Part shown: positions 1 to 8,284 of the stretch, one piece after another
How the letters are laid out: the number at the start of each line of letters is the position of its first letter
Numbering within the stretch: the first letter of the stretch is position 1
Assembly: GCA_002839205.1 (NCBI GenBank)
Contig: PGXP01000001.1
Span: forward strand, 1 to 28,937
Source of the DNA: Spirochaetae bacterium HGW-Spirochaetae-9
GTDB lineage: Bacteria > Spirochaetota > Spirochaetia > Treponematales > Rectinemataceae
Length of the DNA: 28,937 nucleotides
Direction of reading: 5' to 3'
The notes under the pieces: generated by a model
The model's database searches: none
What the model saw: only the letters and a program-made list of their open reading frames with translations
What the model was told of the DNA's origin: nothing
Program-made: the position numbers and the translations under genes

Positions 1-693
1 CACGCCCATGCGGGCACTGTCCAGGGCATCGTCATCAACGCGGGCGCCCTCACCCACTATTCGATAGCCCTGCGCGACGCAATCGGCGCGGTGGCGCTGC
101 CGACCGTCGAAGTGCATATCTCCAACATCTACAAGCGCGAGCCATTCCGACACATCTCGTACATCGAGCCTGTCTGCCTGGGGCAGGTTTGCGGATTCGG
201 CTCCTACAGCTACATACTCGGGCTCCGTGCCCTTCTCGATGCACTCGACAGGTCCGAAAGGCCACCCAAGAAGCCTGCCCGCGATACTCTGGCCGATCAT
301 TCGATGAAGGAAAAGCGATGCAGATTTCTGGCGTTTTCCAGCGAAACCCTTGATCCACTCAAAGGCAGGGCAGCCGAACTCGGCGTTGGTATCGATTGCG
401 AACAGTACAATTCGGAAGGCGACATCATCGACCGCATGCAGCAGGTTCCCGATGATTACTCAGGCATCATACTGAATGTGGGAGCCCTTGCCCATCGCAG
501 CGACTTGCTGCGCGGCGCCATCGGTGCCTTGTCCATTCCCTGCGTGGAGGTATCACTTTCCAGGGCTCACGCAGGAGAGGAAGAAAAACACAAATCGATG
601 ATAGCCGATCTCTGCGTCGGAACTATCTCGGGTTTTGGCGCCAGCAGCTACGTTCTGGCGCTCGAAGCCCTCGCGAATCTCGCCGGCGTTTAG
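1..693 (+). CDS. aroQ: Type II 3-dehydroquinate dehydratase with a second, degenerate dehydroquinase-like domain (5' truncated)
   Basis: The gene enters from the left edge; 230 residues plus the stop are visible. Residues 1-84 are the C-terminal half of a type II dehydroquinase (shikimate pathway, dehydroquinate to dehydroshikimate). They show the family signatures [22 protein letters not shown] and a G-x-G-x2-Y-x2-GL tail. After a charged linker (about 84-106), residues 107-230 look like a second copy: [21 protein letters not shown] and IPCVEVSL match the same positions in order, as does the tail [14 protein letters not shown]. In this copy the HISN active-site motif is replaced by LSRAH, and the N-terminal catalytic loop (NGPNLNLLG type) is missing, so it is probably inactive. 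Normal AroQ is about 150 residues and ends where the linker starts. The remaining N-terminal part of domain 1, with its catalytic Tyr and Arg, lies outside the window. The dehydroquinase assignment is firm; the role of the second domain is unknown. Confidence 0.85.
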   Translation, partial: HAHAGTVQGIVINAGALTHYSIALRDAIGAVALPTVEVHISNIYKREPFRHISYIEPVCLGQVCGFGSYSYILGLRALLDALDRSERPPKKPARDTLADHSMKEKRCRFLAFSSETLDPLKGRAAELGVGIDCEQYNSEGDIIDRMQQVPDDYSGIILNVGALAHRSDLLRGAIGALSIPCVEVSLSRAHAGEEEKHKSMIADLCVGTISGFGASSYVLALEALANLAGV

Positions 694-740
694 GAGAGGC
701 TGCCATATGGGCATATGGGGTATTGGAGCCGCACCGCATT

Positions 741-793
741 CAAGACTGCATACTTGGAAACGACTCCTTGGCGAAGTATGCGGTTGTTTTTTT
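741..793 (+). terminator. Rho-independent terminator after the aroQ-like gene
   Basis: An 11-bp stem with one G-T wobble is formed by 745-755 (ACTGCATACTT) and 774-784 (AAGTATGCGGT). It is followed almost directly by seven T residues (787-793). It starts about 50 nt after the aroQ stop and is correctly oriented to end that transcript. Confidence 0.75.
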
Positions 794-931
794 AGGATTT
801 TTCGCTTCATTTTTGATTAGGCCAGTTCCCAACTTTCCCCTTCGGGATTCGCAGCTTTTTACCGATCTCTTATTGGTGTTTGGCTAAATATTCTTCAAAC
901 CTCGCGTGCAATTCGAAGCTTACTGAAAGAT

Positions 932-960
932 TTGCATATCCCCTAGGATTCGGCTATACT
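932..960 (+). promoter_or_regulatory. Probable sigma70-type promoter for the kinase/response-regulator pair
   Basis: TTGCAT (932-937) and TATACT (955-960) are separated by 17 nt. This predicts a start near 967 and a leader of about 180 nt before the kinase ATG at 1146. I see no gene between 794 and 1145, and no clear riboswitch in the leader. Confidence 0.6.
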
Positions 961-1145
961 CTTTATCATGTGGGGGGTCCTGTTTTGGGCTTTCTATGCG
1001 ATTCTGTCATACAGGATCTAACTCCGCTTTTCTTAAAAGTGTGCTCAGTCAATTTCTTTTGCATGAGGCTCATAAGGATAAAAAACAGATAAACCGTCCA
1101 GGCGAGCTCTTTTTGAGGGTGTTCTGCATATCCTTCAGGAGGCGA

Positions 1146-2819
1146 ATGAAAAAGCTTGACTACATCGATTTCGAAAAGGTCGATGCCCTCTTAGAAGCCT
1201 TCAACAAGGCCACAGGCTTCGTTACCGCCATACTGGACTTGGATGGCAATATCCTGTCGAAATCTGGATGGCGGCAAATCTGCACAGAATTCCATCGAGT
1301 GAATCCCGAGACCTCGAAACGGTGCACCATAAGCGACACGGTGCTCGCCGACAAGTTGGCCGAGGGAGAGAAGTATCATTTTTACGAGTGCATGAATGGA
1401 TTGGTGGACGTGGCGGTGCCTATCATCATCGGTGGCGAACACGCGGCAAACCTGTTCTCAGGCCAATTCTTTTTCGAAAAGCCGGATCTGTCATTCTTCG
1501 AGGCCCAAGCTGAAGCTTTCGGTTTCGATAGAGAAGGCTATCTCGATGCGCTGAGTCGAGTGCCCGTGGTGTCGAAGAAAAAAGTCGAGACCATAATGGA
1601 TTTTCTGCTCAATATGACTCAAATCATCAACGAGATGGCCTTTCAACGGTTCGAGCAAGCGCAGCTCAACAAGGAGATAAAAGCGAGTGAGGAGCATTTG
1701 CGGAAGACCCAGGAAATCGCGAAACTGGGAAGCTGGCATCTGGATATAGTGACAAATAAAGTCATCTGGACCGAACAGCTTTATCGAATGTATGACTTTG
1801 ATCATTCGCTCCCCCCTCCTCCCTATACAGAACATGCGAAGCTATTCGTACCGGAGAGCTGGGAACGGCTCTCCGCTTCGCTCGCCCGAACCATGGAAAC
1901 GGGCTTATCCTATACGCTCGAACTCAAGACAGTGAGGAAAGATGGCAGCAACGGCTGGATGTGGGTTCGTGGCGAGGCGGAGCGGGATGAAGGAGGAAAG
2001 ATAAGCGGGATATGGGGAGCGGCTCTCGATATTTCTGAACGCAAGCATTCGGAGGAAGTCATCTGCTCGCTCAACGCTAGCCTTGAATCCCGAGTCGCCG
2101 AGCGCACCGCCCAGCTTGAATCGGCCAACCGGGAAATGGAGGCGTTTACGTATTCCGTTTCCCACGATTTGCGCGCCCCGTTGCGTGCCATAGCTGGATA
2201 TTGCCATTTTCTGGAGGAGGATTATTCCGAAAAGCTCGATGACGAGGGAAAACGCCTATTGGGAATAGTTAGGGGGAATGCCATAAAGATGGACAAGTTG
2301 ATTCTCGACTTGTTGAATCTGTCCAGGATAAACAAAAGTGAACTGACAAACGTGCCCGTCGACATGGAACAACTTGCGCGCGATGTGTACGCGGAGTTTG
2401 CGGATATGACAGGAGCAGAGGGATATTCTTTGGAAATCGCTCCGTTGCCGAGCATCGAGGGAGATTTAGCCTTGCTCAGGCAGGTCTGGACGAACCTGAT
2501 TGGAAATGCGATCAAATATTCCGAAAAATCGCCAATCAAGCGCATCGAAATCGGCTCGGCTTGCGAATCAGGCTTCCGTATTTATTCGATCAAAGATTAT
2601 GGCGCTGGATTCGAGCCTGAATACACGGACAAGCTTTTCAATCCCTTTCAAAGATTGCATAAGCCCGAGGACTTCGAAGGTGTCGGCATCGGATTGGCGC
2701 TTGTTCACCGGATTGTATCGCGCCATAAGGGGCGGACGTGGGCCGAATCAGCGGGTCCCGGCAAAGGAGCGGTATTTTGCTTCGCTCTTCCTTTCGAGGA
2801 TTCATCGATTGCAGATTAG
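1146..2819 (+). CDS. Soluble PocR-PAS sensor histidine kinase
   Basis: Predicted 557 residues. The ATG at 1146 follows AGGAGG (1137-1142); in-frame codons further upstream have no such site. Residues 5-175 match the PocR sensory domain, with typical Cys residues (46, 60, 82) and the GGEHAANLFSGQFF segment. Residues about 190-300 are a PAS_3-type fold (IAKLGSWHLD ... WGAALDISERK). A short coiled coil leads to HisKA with the phospho-accepting His340 in SVSHDLRAPLRAI, then an HATPase domain with the N box (NLIGNAIKYS, Asn454), DYGAGF and GVGIGLALV. No membrane segments are seen, so it should sense a cytoplasmic ligand. PocR domains are thought to bind small hydrocarbon derivatives such as propanediol; the ligand here is unknown. 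It overlaps the downstream response regulator by 11 nt, so the two are very likely cognate partners. Confidence 0.9.
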   Translation: MKKLDYIDFEKVDALLEAFNKATGFVTAILDLDGNILSKSGWRQICTEFHRVNPETSKRCTISDTVLADKLAEGEKYHFYECMNGLVDVAVPIIIGGEHAANLFSGQFFFEKPDLSFFEAQAEAFGFDREGYLDALSRVPVVSKKKVETIMDFLLNMTQIINEMAFQRFEQAQLNKEIKASEEHLRKTQEIAKLGSWHLDIVTNKVIWTEQLYRMYDFDHSLPPPPYTEHAKLFVPESWERLSASLARTMETGLSYTLELKTVRKDGSNGWMWVRGEAERDEGGKISGIWGAALDISERKHSEEVICSLNASLESRVAERTAQLESANREMEAFTYSVSHDLRAPLRAIAGYCHFLEEDYSEKLDDEGKRLLGIVRGNAIKMDKLILDLLNLSRINKSELTNVPVDMEQLARDVYAEFADMTGAEGYSLEIAPLPSIEGDLALLRQVWTNLIGNAIKYSEKSPIKRIEIGSACESGFRIYSIKDYGAGFEPEYTDKLFNPFQRLHKPEDFEGVGIGLALVHRIVSRHKGRTWAESAGPGKGAVFCFALPFEDSSIAD

Positions 2820-3255
2820 CGATGATCCGGAGATTCTCCTTGTAGAGGACAACCCGGAGGATGCGGAGATAGCGATCCGCGCCTTGAGCAAGTACGGCCT
2901 CGTGGAAAGGATTGCTCATGTGTGCGATGGAAAACTTGCCCTCGATTTTATTTATGGAAGAGAGAGTTTCTCCGCCAGGGACGCTTCCAAAAAGCCGAAG
3001 CTCATACTGCTCGATCTGAAACTTTTTAAAGTCGGGGGCCTGGAGACTCTGAAGCAGCTTAAAAGCGATCCAGATACAATGCAAATTCCTGTAGTCATTC
3101 TCACTTCTTCGAGCGAAAAATGCGATCTTGCCGAAAGCTATCGTCTCGGCGCGAACAGCTACTTGGTTAAACACGTCGATTATGTGAAGTTCTGCGAATC
3201 CATCAGGCTCATTTCATTTTACTGGCTCCGCCTGAACCAGCTGCCCTATGGATGA
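2809..3255 (+). CDS. Single-domain response regulator (Rcp1/CheY-like)
   Basis: Predicted 148 residues, receiver domain only, with no output domain. I chose the TTG at 2809 because GAGGA (2796-2800) lies 8 nt upstream and the next residues lead straight into the first receiver strand; this places the start inside the kinase gene (11 nt overlap). The acidic pocket is Glu13/Asp14, the phospho-acceptor is Asp69 (LLDLKL), the switch Thr is Thr99 (ILTSSS) and the conserved Lys is Lys121. The residue after Lys121, nearly always Pro in receivers, is His here (YLVKHVD). The LEDN/VEDNPEDAEI opening and long alpha4 region resemble the Rcp1 group that partners phytochrome-type kinases. Output is probably by protein-protein contact or as a phosphorelay intermediate. 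Confidence 0.85.
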   Translation: MQISDDPEILLVEDNPEDAEIAIRALSKYGLVERIAHVCDGKLALDFIYGRESFSARDASKKPKLILLDLKLFKVGGLETLKQLKSDPDTMQIPVVILTSSSEKCDLAESYRLGANSYLVKHVDYVKFCESIRLISFYWLRLNQLPYG

Positions 3256-3405
3256 TCGATCGACGCCCTTTTTGGCGTTCGCTTTCATCTCGCCCATCGC
3301 CGAGTCTGCCCAACTTGAACTGTTTTCATTCCCCTATCATCGCTGACATCAACCAAACTTTCAGTTTTCTGTCCGCTATACATTGAGCGGATACTCGATG
3401 GTTGG

Positions 3406-3432
3406 GCGGGCTTCATAGAGTCTGAAGCCCGC
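3406..3432 (-). terminator. Perfect 10-bp hairpin just after ilvE
   Basis: GCGGGCTTCA (3406-3415) and TGAAGCCCGC (3423-3432) form a perfect stem with a 7-nt loop, starting 9 nt past the ilvE stop. There is no U-tract on the minus strand, so it may be a 3'-end stabiliser or a weak terminator. The rest of 3256-3440 holds only a 6-bp stem (TCCGCT ... AGCGGA, near 3372-3391). Confidence 0.45.
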
Positions 3433-3440
3433 AGGACAGC

Positions 3441-4463
3441 TCAGTCGACGAGGTGGATCCAGCCTTCGGGGCCTTCGATGTCGCCATACTGGATACCGGT
3501 GAGAGTGTCATAGAGCTTCTTCGTCACCGGTCCCACTACCTTCTCGGAATGCAACACGTGGAGCTTGCCGTTATGGAAGATGCCGCCGATGGGCGTGATG
3601 ACGGCCGCGGTTCCGCAGGCTCCGGCTTCGGCGAATTCGTCGATGTTGTCGATATAGCAGTCCCTCTCTTCGGTCTTCATTCCAAAATAGGTTTTGGCGA
3701 CATCGAGGAGGGAGTATTTCGTGATCGATGGCAGGATGGATGGCGATTTGGGCGTTACAAAAGTACCATCCTTGGTGATGCCGAAGAAATTGGCGGCGCC
3801 CACTTCCTCAATCTTGGTATGGGTGGCCGGATCGAGATAGATGCAGTCGGCGTAGCCAGCGTGCGCGGCCTGCTCATGGGGGAGGAGGCTGCCAGCGTAG
3901 TTGCCGCCCACTTTGGCGGCTCCAGTGCCGTTGGGCGCCGCCCGGTCGTAATTCGAGACGGTGAAGTTGACCGGTGTCATGCCGCCCTTGAAGTAGGGGC
4001 CGACCGGCATGCAGAAAACGGAGAAAATGTATTCCTTGGCAGGGCTGACGCCGATGGTGTCTCCCACGCCGAAGAGGAAGGGGCGTAGATAAAGCGTCGC
4101 GCCGCTGCCATAGGGCGGAACCCATTTCCAGTTGGCCTTGACCACCTGGTCGCAGGCATCGATAAATTTTTCAGTAGGAACCTGAGGCATCCTGACACGA
4201 TCGGCAGTCGCCTGCATGCGCGCGGCGTTGCGGTCCGGCCTGAAAAGCTGGATTTTCCCATCTTTCCTGGTATATGCCTTGAGGCCTTCGAAACACTGCT
4301 GTCCATAATGGAGCGCTGTGGAAGCTTCCGAGATGGAAAGCTTGTTGTCGGTGACGAGCTTGCCGTCATCCCAGGCCCCGTCTTTCCAATACGAGATGTA
4401 ACGGAAGTCGGTTTTCATGTACGAAAAGGACAATTTTCCCCAATCGAGCGGCGCTTTTTCCAT
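3441..4463 (-). CDS. ilvE: Branched-chain-amino-acid aminotransferase
   Basis: Predicted 340 residues, PLP fold type IV. It reversibly transfers the amino group between glutamate and the 2-oxo acids of Leu, Ile and Val in the cytoplasm. The ATG at 4463 has AGGAG about 8 nt upstream; an 18-residue in-frame extension has no such signal. Family marks: [15 protein letters not shown] near the N-terminus, the PLP Lys184 within [15 protein letters not shown], and [11 protein letters not shown] in the cofactor loop. It belongs to the longer BCAT class (like the mammalian and Bacillus enzymes), not the roughly 309-residue E. coli form. It stands alone with its own promoter and is divergent from the next gene. 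The IlvD/Edd gene 8 kb away sits in a different operon, so the two need not share a pathway. Confidence 0.93.
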   Translation of the reverse strand: MEKAPLDWGKLSFSYMKTDFRYISYWKDGAWDDGKLVTDNKLSISEASTALHYGQQCFEGLKAYTRKDGKIQLFRPDRNAARMQATADRVRMPQVPTEKFIDACDQVVKANWKWVPPYGSGATLYLRPFLFGVGDTIGVSPAKEYIFSVFCMPVGPYFKGGMTPVNFTVSNYDRAAPNGTGAAKVGGNYAGSLLPHEQAAHAGYADCIYLDPATHTKIEEVGAANFFGITKDGTFVTPKSPSILPSITKYSLLDVAKTYFGMKTEERDCYIDNIDEFAEAGACGTAAVITPIGGIFHNGKLHVLHSEKVVGPVTKKLYDTLTGIQYGDIEGPEGWIHLVD

Positions 4464-4488
4464 TGGATTCTCTCCTCTTGTCCGTATA

Positions 4489-4517
4489 CTTATACAATCA
4501 GCCCGCGCAGACGTCAA
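4489..4517 (-). promoter_or_regulatory. Promoter of ilvE
   Basis: Read on the minus strand: TTGACG (4517-4512), a 17-nt spacer, then TATAAG (4494-4489). The predicted start is about 20 nt before the ATG, leaving just enough room for the AGGAG ribosome site. Confidence 0.7.
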
Positions 4518-4606
4518 CTCGCGGCGGAACGGTAGCCATCCAAAAATTCGACAGGAAAACAGGATTTTTCGGGATTCACTGGCAGGCTGGAAGTGGGGAA
4601 GCGATT

Positions 4607-5671
4607 TTGAAGACCACGGAATTTTTATCGATTCACTGGACCGAGCCAGGGGAGCCTCTCATTGAGCCGCCTCTCTTTTCGCCCGTCATCGCCGATCCGA
4701 GCTTTCTCTTCCCTGAAGAGACGCCCGAGAGGGACTGGGAGCTTTTCGCCCATTCCGCATGGGGCATTCACCGCTACTCGTCGCCCGATGGGCTAGCCTG
4801 GCGCGATGTGGGCATCGTCGCGCGGAACGCCATGAGGCCTTTCGTGCGCAGGATCGATGGACTGGCCGAAAAAACGGGCGCGGGAGCCGCGCTTCCGGAG
4901 GATATGCCATTTTACCTGTATTTCGAGGCTTACAGGCCCTTTGCCCTGCCGATGACGGCGCTTCCCGGCAGGCGCAAGTGGCATTCGACGATCGCCCTGT
5001 CGCGCAGCGCGAACCTCATACACTGGTCACGGCCAGAAACACTGCTTCGCCCCGAACTTCCCTGGATGATCGACCCTGCATTGGGCGATTCCATCTCGAA
5101 TCCCTGCCTCGTGCGCAAACCGGAGAGGGTGGGCGCTGCAGGGGCTGCCAGCGCTGCCTGGCGCCTGTATTATTCCGCTTCCCTTTCCTGGATACCCGAC
5201 TGCGGATTCTGCGAGCCACGGTACCTGGGGGCGGCGGAAAGCCCATCGCCACGCGGGCCTTTCGAGGCCAGGCCGGCGCCCATCGTCGACCCAAAGGACG
5301 ACCCGATGCCAGGCGTGCTGGGCGCCGGCTCCATGAAAGTCATCGCCTTCGATGACGGCTGGATAGGCCTTCAGAACAAGATCTACCGCGACCCCTCGGG
5401 CGCTTCGAGCCAAGGCTCGCGCTCGGCCATCTTCATCCTGCGTTCAGAGGACGGCATCGCCTGGCGGCCAGCCAGGTCCGAACCCCTCCTCGCCCCCAGC
5501 ACCGGCTGGACGCGTTCCCACGTCTACGCCTGCGACTGCCGCTTCCGCGAAAAGGATGGGCTCTGGTATCTCTACTTCAACGCCCGCGATGGCTGGAGGA
5601 TCAAGGATGGGGTGGAGAGGATAGGGAGGATTGTCGGAATGCCTAGAACATCACCATCACCAGGCTCATGA
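4607..5671 (+). CDS. Beta-propeller glycoside hydrolase-like protein (GH43/GH32/GH130-type fold)
   Basis: About 354 residues if translation begins at the TTG at 4607, which has GGGG (4595-4598) 8 nt upstream; the start is uncertain because the frame stays open back to the ilvE promoter. Repeating blade signatures typical of five-bladed glycosidases are visible: [34 protein letters not shown]...[36 protein letters not shown] and [11 protein letters not shown]. The recurring aromatic and Asp-containing turns match GH43/GH32-like domains, but I cannot assign the catalytic acids or a substrate. No signal peptide is seen with this start, so it is probably cytoplasmic. Its 3' end overlaps the convergent permease gene by 29 bp. 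Confidence 0.65.
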   Translation: MKTTEFLSIHWTEPGEPLIEPPLFSPVIADPSFLFPEETPERDWELFAHSAWGIHRYSSPDGLAWRDVGIVARNAMRPFVRRIDGLAEKTGAGAALPEDMPFYLYFEAYRPFALPMTALPGRRKWHSTIALSRSANLIHWSRPETLLRPELPWMIDPALGDSISNPCLVRKPERVGAAGAASAAWRLYYSASLSWIPDCGFCEPRYLGAAESPSPRGPFEARPAPIVDPKDDPMPGVLGAGSMKVIAFDDGWIGLQNKIYRDPSGASSQGSRSAIFILRSEDGIAWRPARSEPLLAPSTGWTRSHVYACDCRFREKDGLWYLYFNARDGWRIKDGVERIGRIVGMPRTSPSPGS

Positions 5672-6596
5672 AGAGTGGAATGACCACGATACCCAGGACG
5701 GTCGAGATCGACGTACCCAAGCCCGCGTACTCCGAATCGGCGCCATAGGCCGCCGCCAATATGGGCGTCTGGGCGAGAACAGGCATCGTCGACTGGAGGA
5801 AGAGCACCTGCTTCATCATGAGGGGGAAGTCCCTTCCCCGGAGGAAAAGATACAGGATGAAAGGCGTGATGAGGAAACGCCCCGCCATCACCAGATTGAT
5901 GTCGGCGCCGAAGTGGATCTTCCGCCAATCCACCCGTGCGATCATGATGCCGATGAAAATCATCGACAGAGGGGTGGTCATGTTCCCGATTATCCTGAAG
6001 GTGTCGAGGAGGCTTTTGGGCAGCGTGATTCCAGCGAGGATAAGGACACCAGCGAAGAGGAGGGCCAGGAGGGGCGGCGATAAAATCCTTCGCAGGCCGG
6101 ATAACGAGATGAGGGAAGGTTTCGGTCGCCCCGATACGAGGTGGGCGTCCATGGCGATGCCGTAGCTGCCGAGGGTCCACAGGGTAGTGGTGTTGGCGAT
6201 GTAGTAGAAAAGGGAATAGGGCAGGCTTTCATCGCCGAAGAGGAGAAGGTTGAGCGGCACACCGATGAACACGCCGTTCGACAGCGTGAACATGCAGGCG
6301 AACACCCCTCGCCGGCCCTTCTTAACCTTGAATAGTCGCGCCAAAAGAACGGCTATCGCGAAACTAACCCAAATTCCTACAAAGGGCACGGGAAGGCCGG
6401 GGAGCATGGAGAGCAGTTTTGCCTTGTCGTAGCCGCTCAATAGATTCGAGACCATAAAGGCAGGCAGGGCTATATTGAGGACGAGGCGCGAGATGAGGGA
6501 GCTGGAATCGCCTTCAAACCACTTTTTCTTCGCGAGAACGAAACCGAGTCCGATCATGAAAATGATGGGAAACACACTGCGGAGGGCGTTCAACAT
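5643..6596 (-). CDS. AEC-family (auxin efflux carrier/malate permease-like) transporter
   Basis: 317 residues, almost wholly hydrophobic, with about ten predicted membrane spans in two halves as in the AEC/Mem_trans family (anion permeases for malate, malonate and similar). Recognisable pieces are the first span (FPIIFMIGLGFVL), LNIALPAFMVSNLL, the FTLSNGVFIGVPLNLLLFG segment and the C-terminal TPILAAAYGADSEYAG loop. I place the start at the ATG at 6596: the first span begins at once, and the next Met would cut into it. No Shine-Dalgarno precedes this ATG; a promoter ends 7 nt upstream instead, suggesting leaderless translation. It is divergent from uxaC and may carry a related organic acid, but the substrate is not determined by sequence. 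Confidence 0.85.
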   Translation of the reverse strand: MLNALRSVFPIIFMIGLGFVLAKKKWFEGDSSSLISRLVLNIALPAFMVSNLLSGYDKAKLLSMLPGLPVPFVGIWVSFAIAVLLARLFKVKKGRRGVFACMFTLSNGVFIGVPLNLLLFGDESLPYSLFYYIANTTTLWTLGSYGIAMDAHLVSGRPKPSLISLSGLRRILSPPLLALLFAGVLILAGITLPKSLLDTFRIIGNMTTPLSMIFIGIMIARVDWRKIHFGADINLVMAGRFLITPFILYLFLRGRDFPLMMKQVLFLQSTMPVLAQTPILAAAYGADSEYAGLGTSISTVLGIVVIPLFMSLVMVMF

Positions 6597-6603
6597 AGGC
6601 GGA

Positions 6604-6632
6604 ATTCTACCAGATATGGGCCGCCGTTTCAA
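6604..6632 (-). promoter_or_regulatory. Promoter of the AEC permease, implying a leaderless mRNA
   Basis: On the minus strand TTGAAA (6632-6627), a 17-nt spacer and TAGAAT (6609-6604). Only 7 nt separate the -10 box from the permease ATG, so transcription should begin at or next to the A of the start codon. Confidence 0.55.
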
Positions 6633-6670
6633 CGCCGAAGGGATTTCGGAGCGCAAAGCCTCCGTGCCGG

Positions 6671-6699
6671 TTGAGCAGGGTCTTTTTATCGTATAAAAT
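6671..6699 (+). promoter_or_regulatory. Promoter of uxaC
   Basis: TTGAGC (6671-6676), a 17-nt spacer and TAAAAT (6694-6699, inside TATAAAAT). The predicted start near 6706 gives a leader of about 15 nt that holds the AAGGAG ribosome site (6710-6715). Confidence 0.6.
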
Positions 6700-6720
6700 T
6701 CAGGAACACAAGGAGAAGCC

Positions 6721-8205
6721 ATGAAAAAATTTATGGATCAGGATTTCCTTCTCGACACCCAGGCAGCCCGAAAGCTTTACCACGAGATAGCGGCCGATTT
6801 GCCTATATTCGATTATCACTGCCACCTCTCCCCTCAGGAGATTGCAGAAAATAAGCCATTTACCGACATCGCCGATATCTGGCTGAGGGGTGATCACTAC
6901 AAATGGCGCATCATGCGCACCAATGGCGCCGATGAGTCCCTCGTAACGGGGAAGGCTTCCTGGGCTGACAAGTTTGCGGCCTTCGCCGCCGCCCTGGAGC
7001 AGTCGCCCGGCAATCCCCTTGTGCACTGGTCGCATCTCGAACTCCAGCGCGCCTATGGCATCAATGACGTGCTCACCACGAAGAACGCGCTCGAGATCCG
7101 CGATCGGGCCAACGCGGTGATCAGGGAACGTGGCGACACGCCGAGAAGCCTCCTCGAGCATTTCAAGGTAGCCGTCGTCTGCACGACCGACGATCCAGCC
7201 GACGACCTGCGTTACCACAAGGCGGTGGCTGCCGACAAGGAATTCGGCGTCGCCGCCGGAGCGCCCGGAAAAAAGACTACGAGCATCCTCCCCGCTTTCA
7301 GGCCTGACAAGGCGATGAACACCCAGGACCTCGGCGCGTGGAAAACCTATATCGCTAGGCTCGGGGCCGCTGCCGACGTCGACATCCGAAATTTTGCCGA
7401 CCTCGCCGAGGCGATTTCACGCCGCCACGAGTATTTCCACGCCAATGGCTGCAGGCTCTCGGATCATGCCATCCTGGTGCCGCCTTTCGCTCCCGCATCG
7501 GAAGCCGACCTGAACGCCATCGTCGTTGCCATGCTTTCCGGCAAACAGATCGGCGCGCCGGAACGCGAAAAATTTGAAACCGCCATGCTCATGCTCTATG
7601 CACGGCTCAACGCGGCCAAGGGCTGGGTGATGCAGCTCCACATCGCGGCCTTACGCAGCGTCAACACGAACCTGCTCAAGGTCTACGGCACCGACGGCGG
7701 GGCCGACGCAATCTCCGACGCCGAAATCATCGCCCCTCTCGCCAAATTCCTCGACACCCTCGACGCCGAGGGGATGTTGCCCAAAACGATCCTGTATTCG
7801 AACGATGACAACAAGCATGTGAGCCTCGCCGTCCTCGCCCAGTGCTACGCCGGTTCCTACGGCCAGGGCAAGGAACCCTGCGCGCCAGGAAAGATGCAGT
7901 ACGGCGCTCCCTGGTGGTTCAATGACCACCTTGACGGCATGGAACGGCACCTCATCCAGGTGTCGTCCATTGGGACGATCGGCCGCTGGGTGGGCATGCT
8001 CACCGATTCGCGCTCCTTCCTCTCATATCCGCGGCACGAATACTTCAGGCGAATACTCTGCGGCGTGGCGGGCCGCTGGGTGGACCAGGGCCTCCTGCCC
8101 GACGACGATGCCTATGCGGGGGCTCTCGTGCGCAATGTGAGCTGGTTCAACGCGAGGGATTATTTCGGCATGAAGGTGCCCGACTGGGCGATGAAGGTTC
8201 GCTGA
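6721..8205 (+). CDS. uxaC: Uronate (glucuronate/galacturonate) isomerase
   Basis: 494 residues, slightly longer than the E. coli enzyme (470). It converts D-glucuronate to D-fructuronate and D-galacturonate to D-tagaturonate, the first step of hexuronate breakdown in the cytoplasm. Family marks: the metal-site FDYHCHLSPQEI (His33, His35), the block WLRGDHYKWRIMRTNG, GNPLVHWSHLELQRAYGI, TTDDPADDLRYH, and near the C-terminus SIGTIGRWVGMLTDSRSFLSYPRHEYFRRILC. AAGGAG lies 5 nt before the ATG. It is a single-gene unit, converging with a dehydratase/epimerase operon that contains a split UxaA-type dehydratase. The following enzymes UxaB/UxuB and UxuA are not in the window; the dehydrogenase at 18248-19351 could be a substitute, but that is speculation. 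Confidence 0.95.
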   Translation: MKKFMDQDFLLDTQAARKLYHEIAADLPIFDYHCHLSPQEIAENKPFTDIADIWLRGDHYKWRIMRTNGADESLVTGKASWADKFAAFAAALEQSPGNPLVHWSHLELQRAYGINDVLTTKNALEIRDRANAVIRERGDTPRSLLEHFKVAVVCTTDDPADDLRYHKAVAADKEFGVAAGAPGKKTTSILPAFRPDKAMNTQDLGAWKTYIARLGAAADVDIRNFADLAEAISRRHEYFHANGCRLSDHAILVPPFAPASEADLNAIVVAMLSGKQIGAPEREKFETAMLMLYARLNAAKGWVMQLHIAALRSVNTNLLKVYGTDGGADAISDAEIIAPLAKFLDTLDAEGMLPKTILYSNDDNKHVSLAVLAQCYAGSYGQGKEPCAPGKMQYGAPWWFNDHLDGMERHLIQVSSIGTIGRWVGMLTDSRSFLSYPRHEYFRRILCGVAGRWVDQGLLPDDDAYAGALVRNVSWFNARDYFGMKVPDWAMKVR

Positions 8206-8209
8206 AAAG

Positions 8210-8240
8210 AAAAGGGCGCCTCGGCAGGGCGCCCTTTTTT
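8210..8240. terminator. Bidirectional Rho-independent terminator
   Basis: GGGCGCC (8214-8220) and GGCGCCC (8228-8234) form a 7-bp GC stem with a 7-nt loop. It is flanked by AAAAGAAAA on the left and TTTTTT (8235-8240) on the right, so both strands give a stem plus U-tract. It can end uxaC from the left and the ten-gene operon from the right. Confidence 0.85.
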
Positions 8241-8284
8241 GTGCGTGGAGCGCGCGATCTCTCGCCAGCGATCCTCGTTGTGCG

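Noticed and set aside
702..718. CATATGGG-type tandem duplication after the aroQ-like gene
   Set aside because: Only two short units; likely chance or slippage, with no linked feature.
880..1092. Short frame (70 codons) in the kinase leader
   Set aside because: No ribosome site, it crosses the predicted promoter, and its composition is not protein-like.
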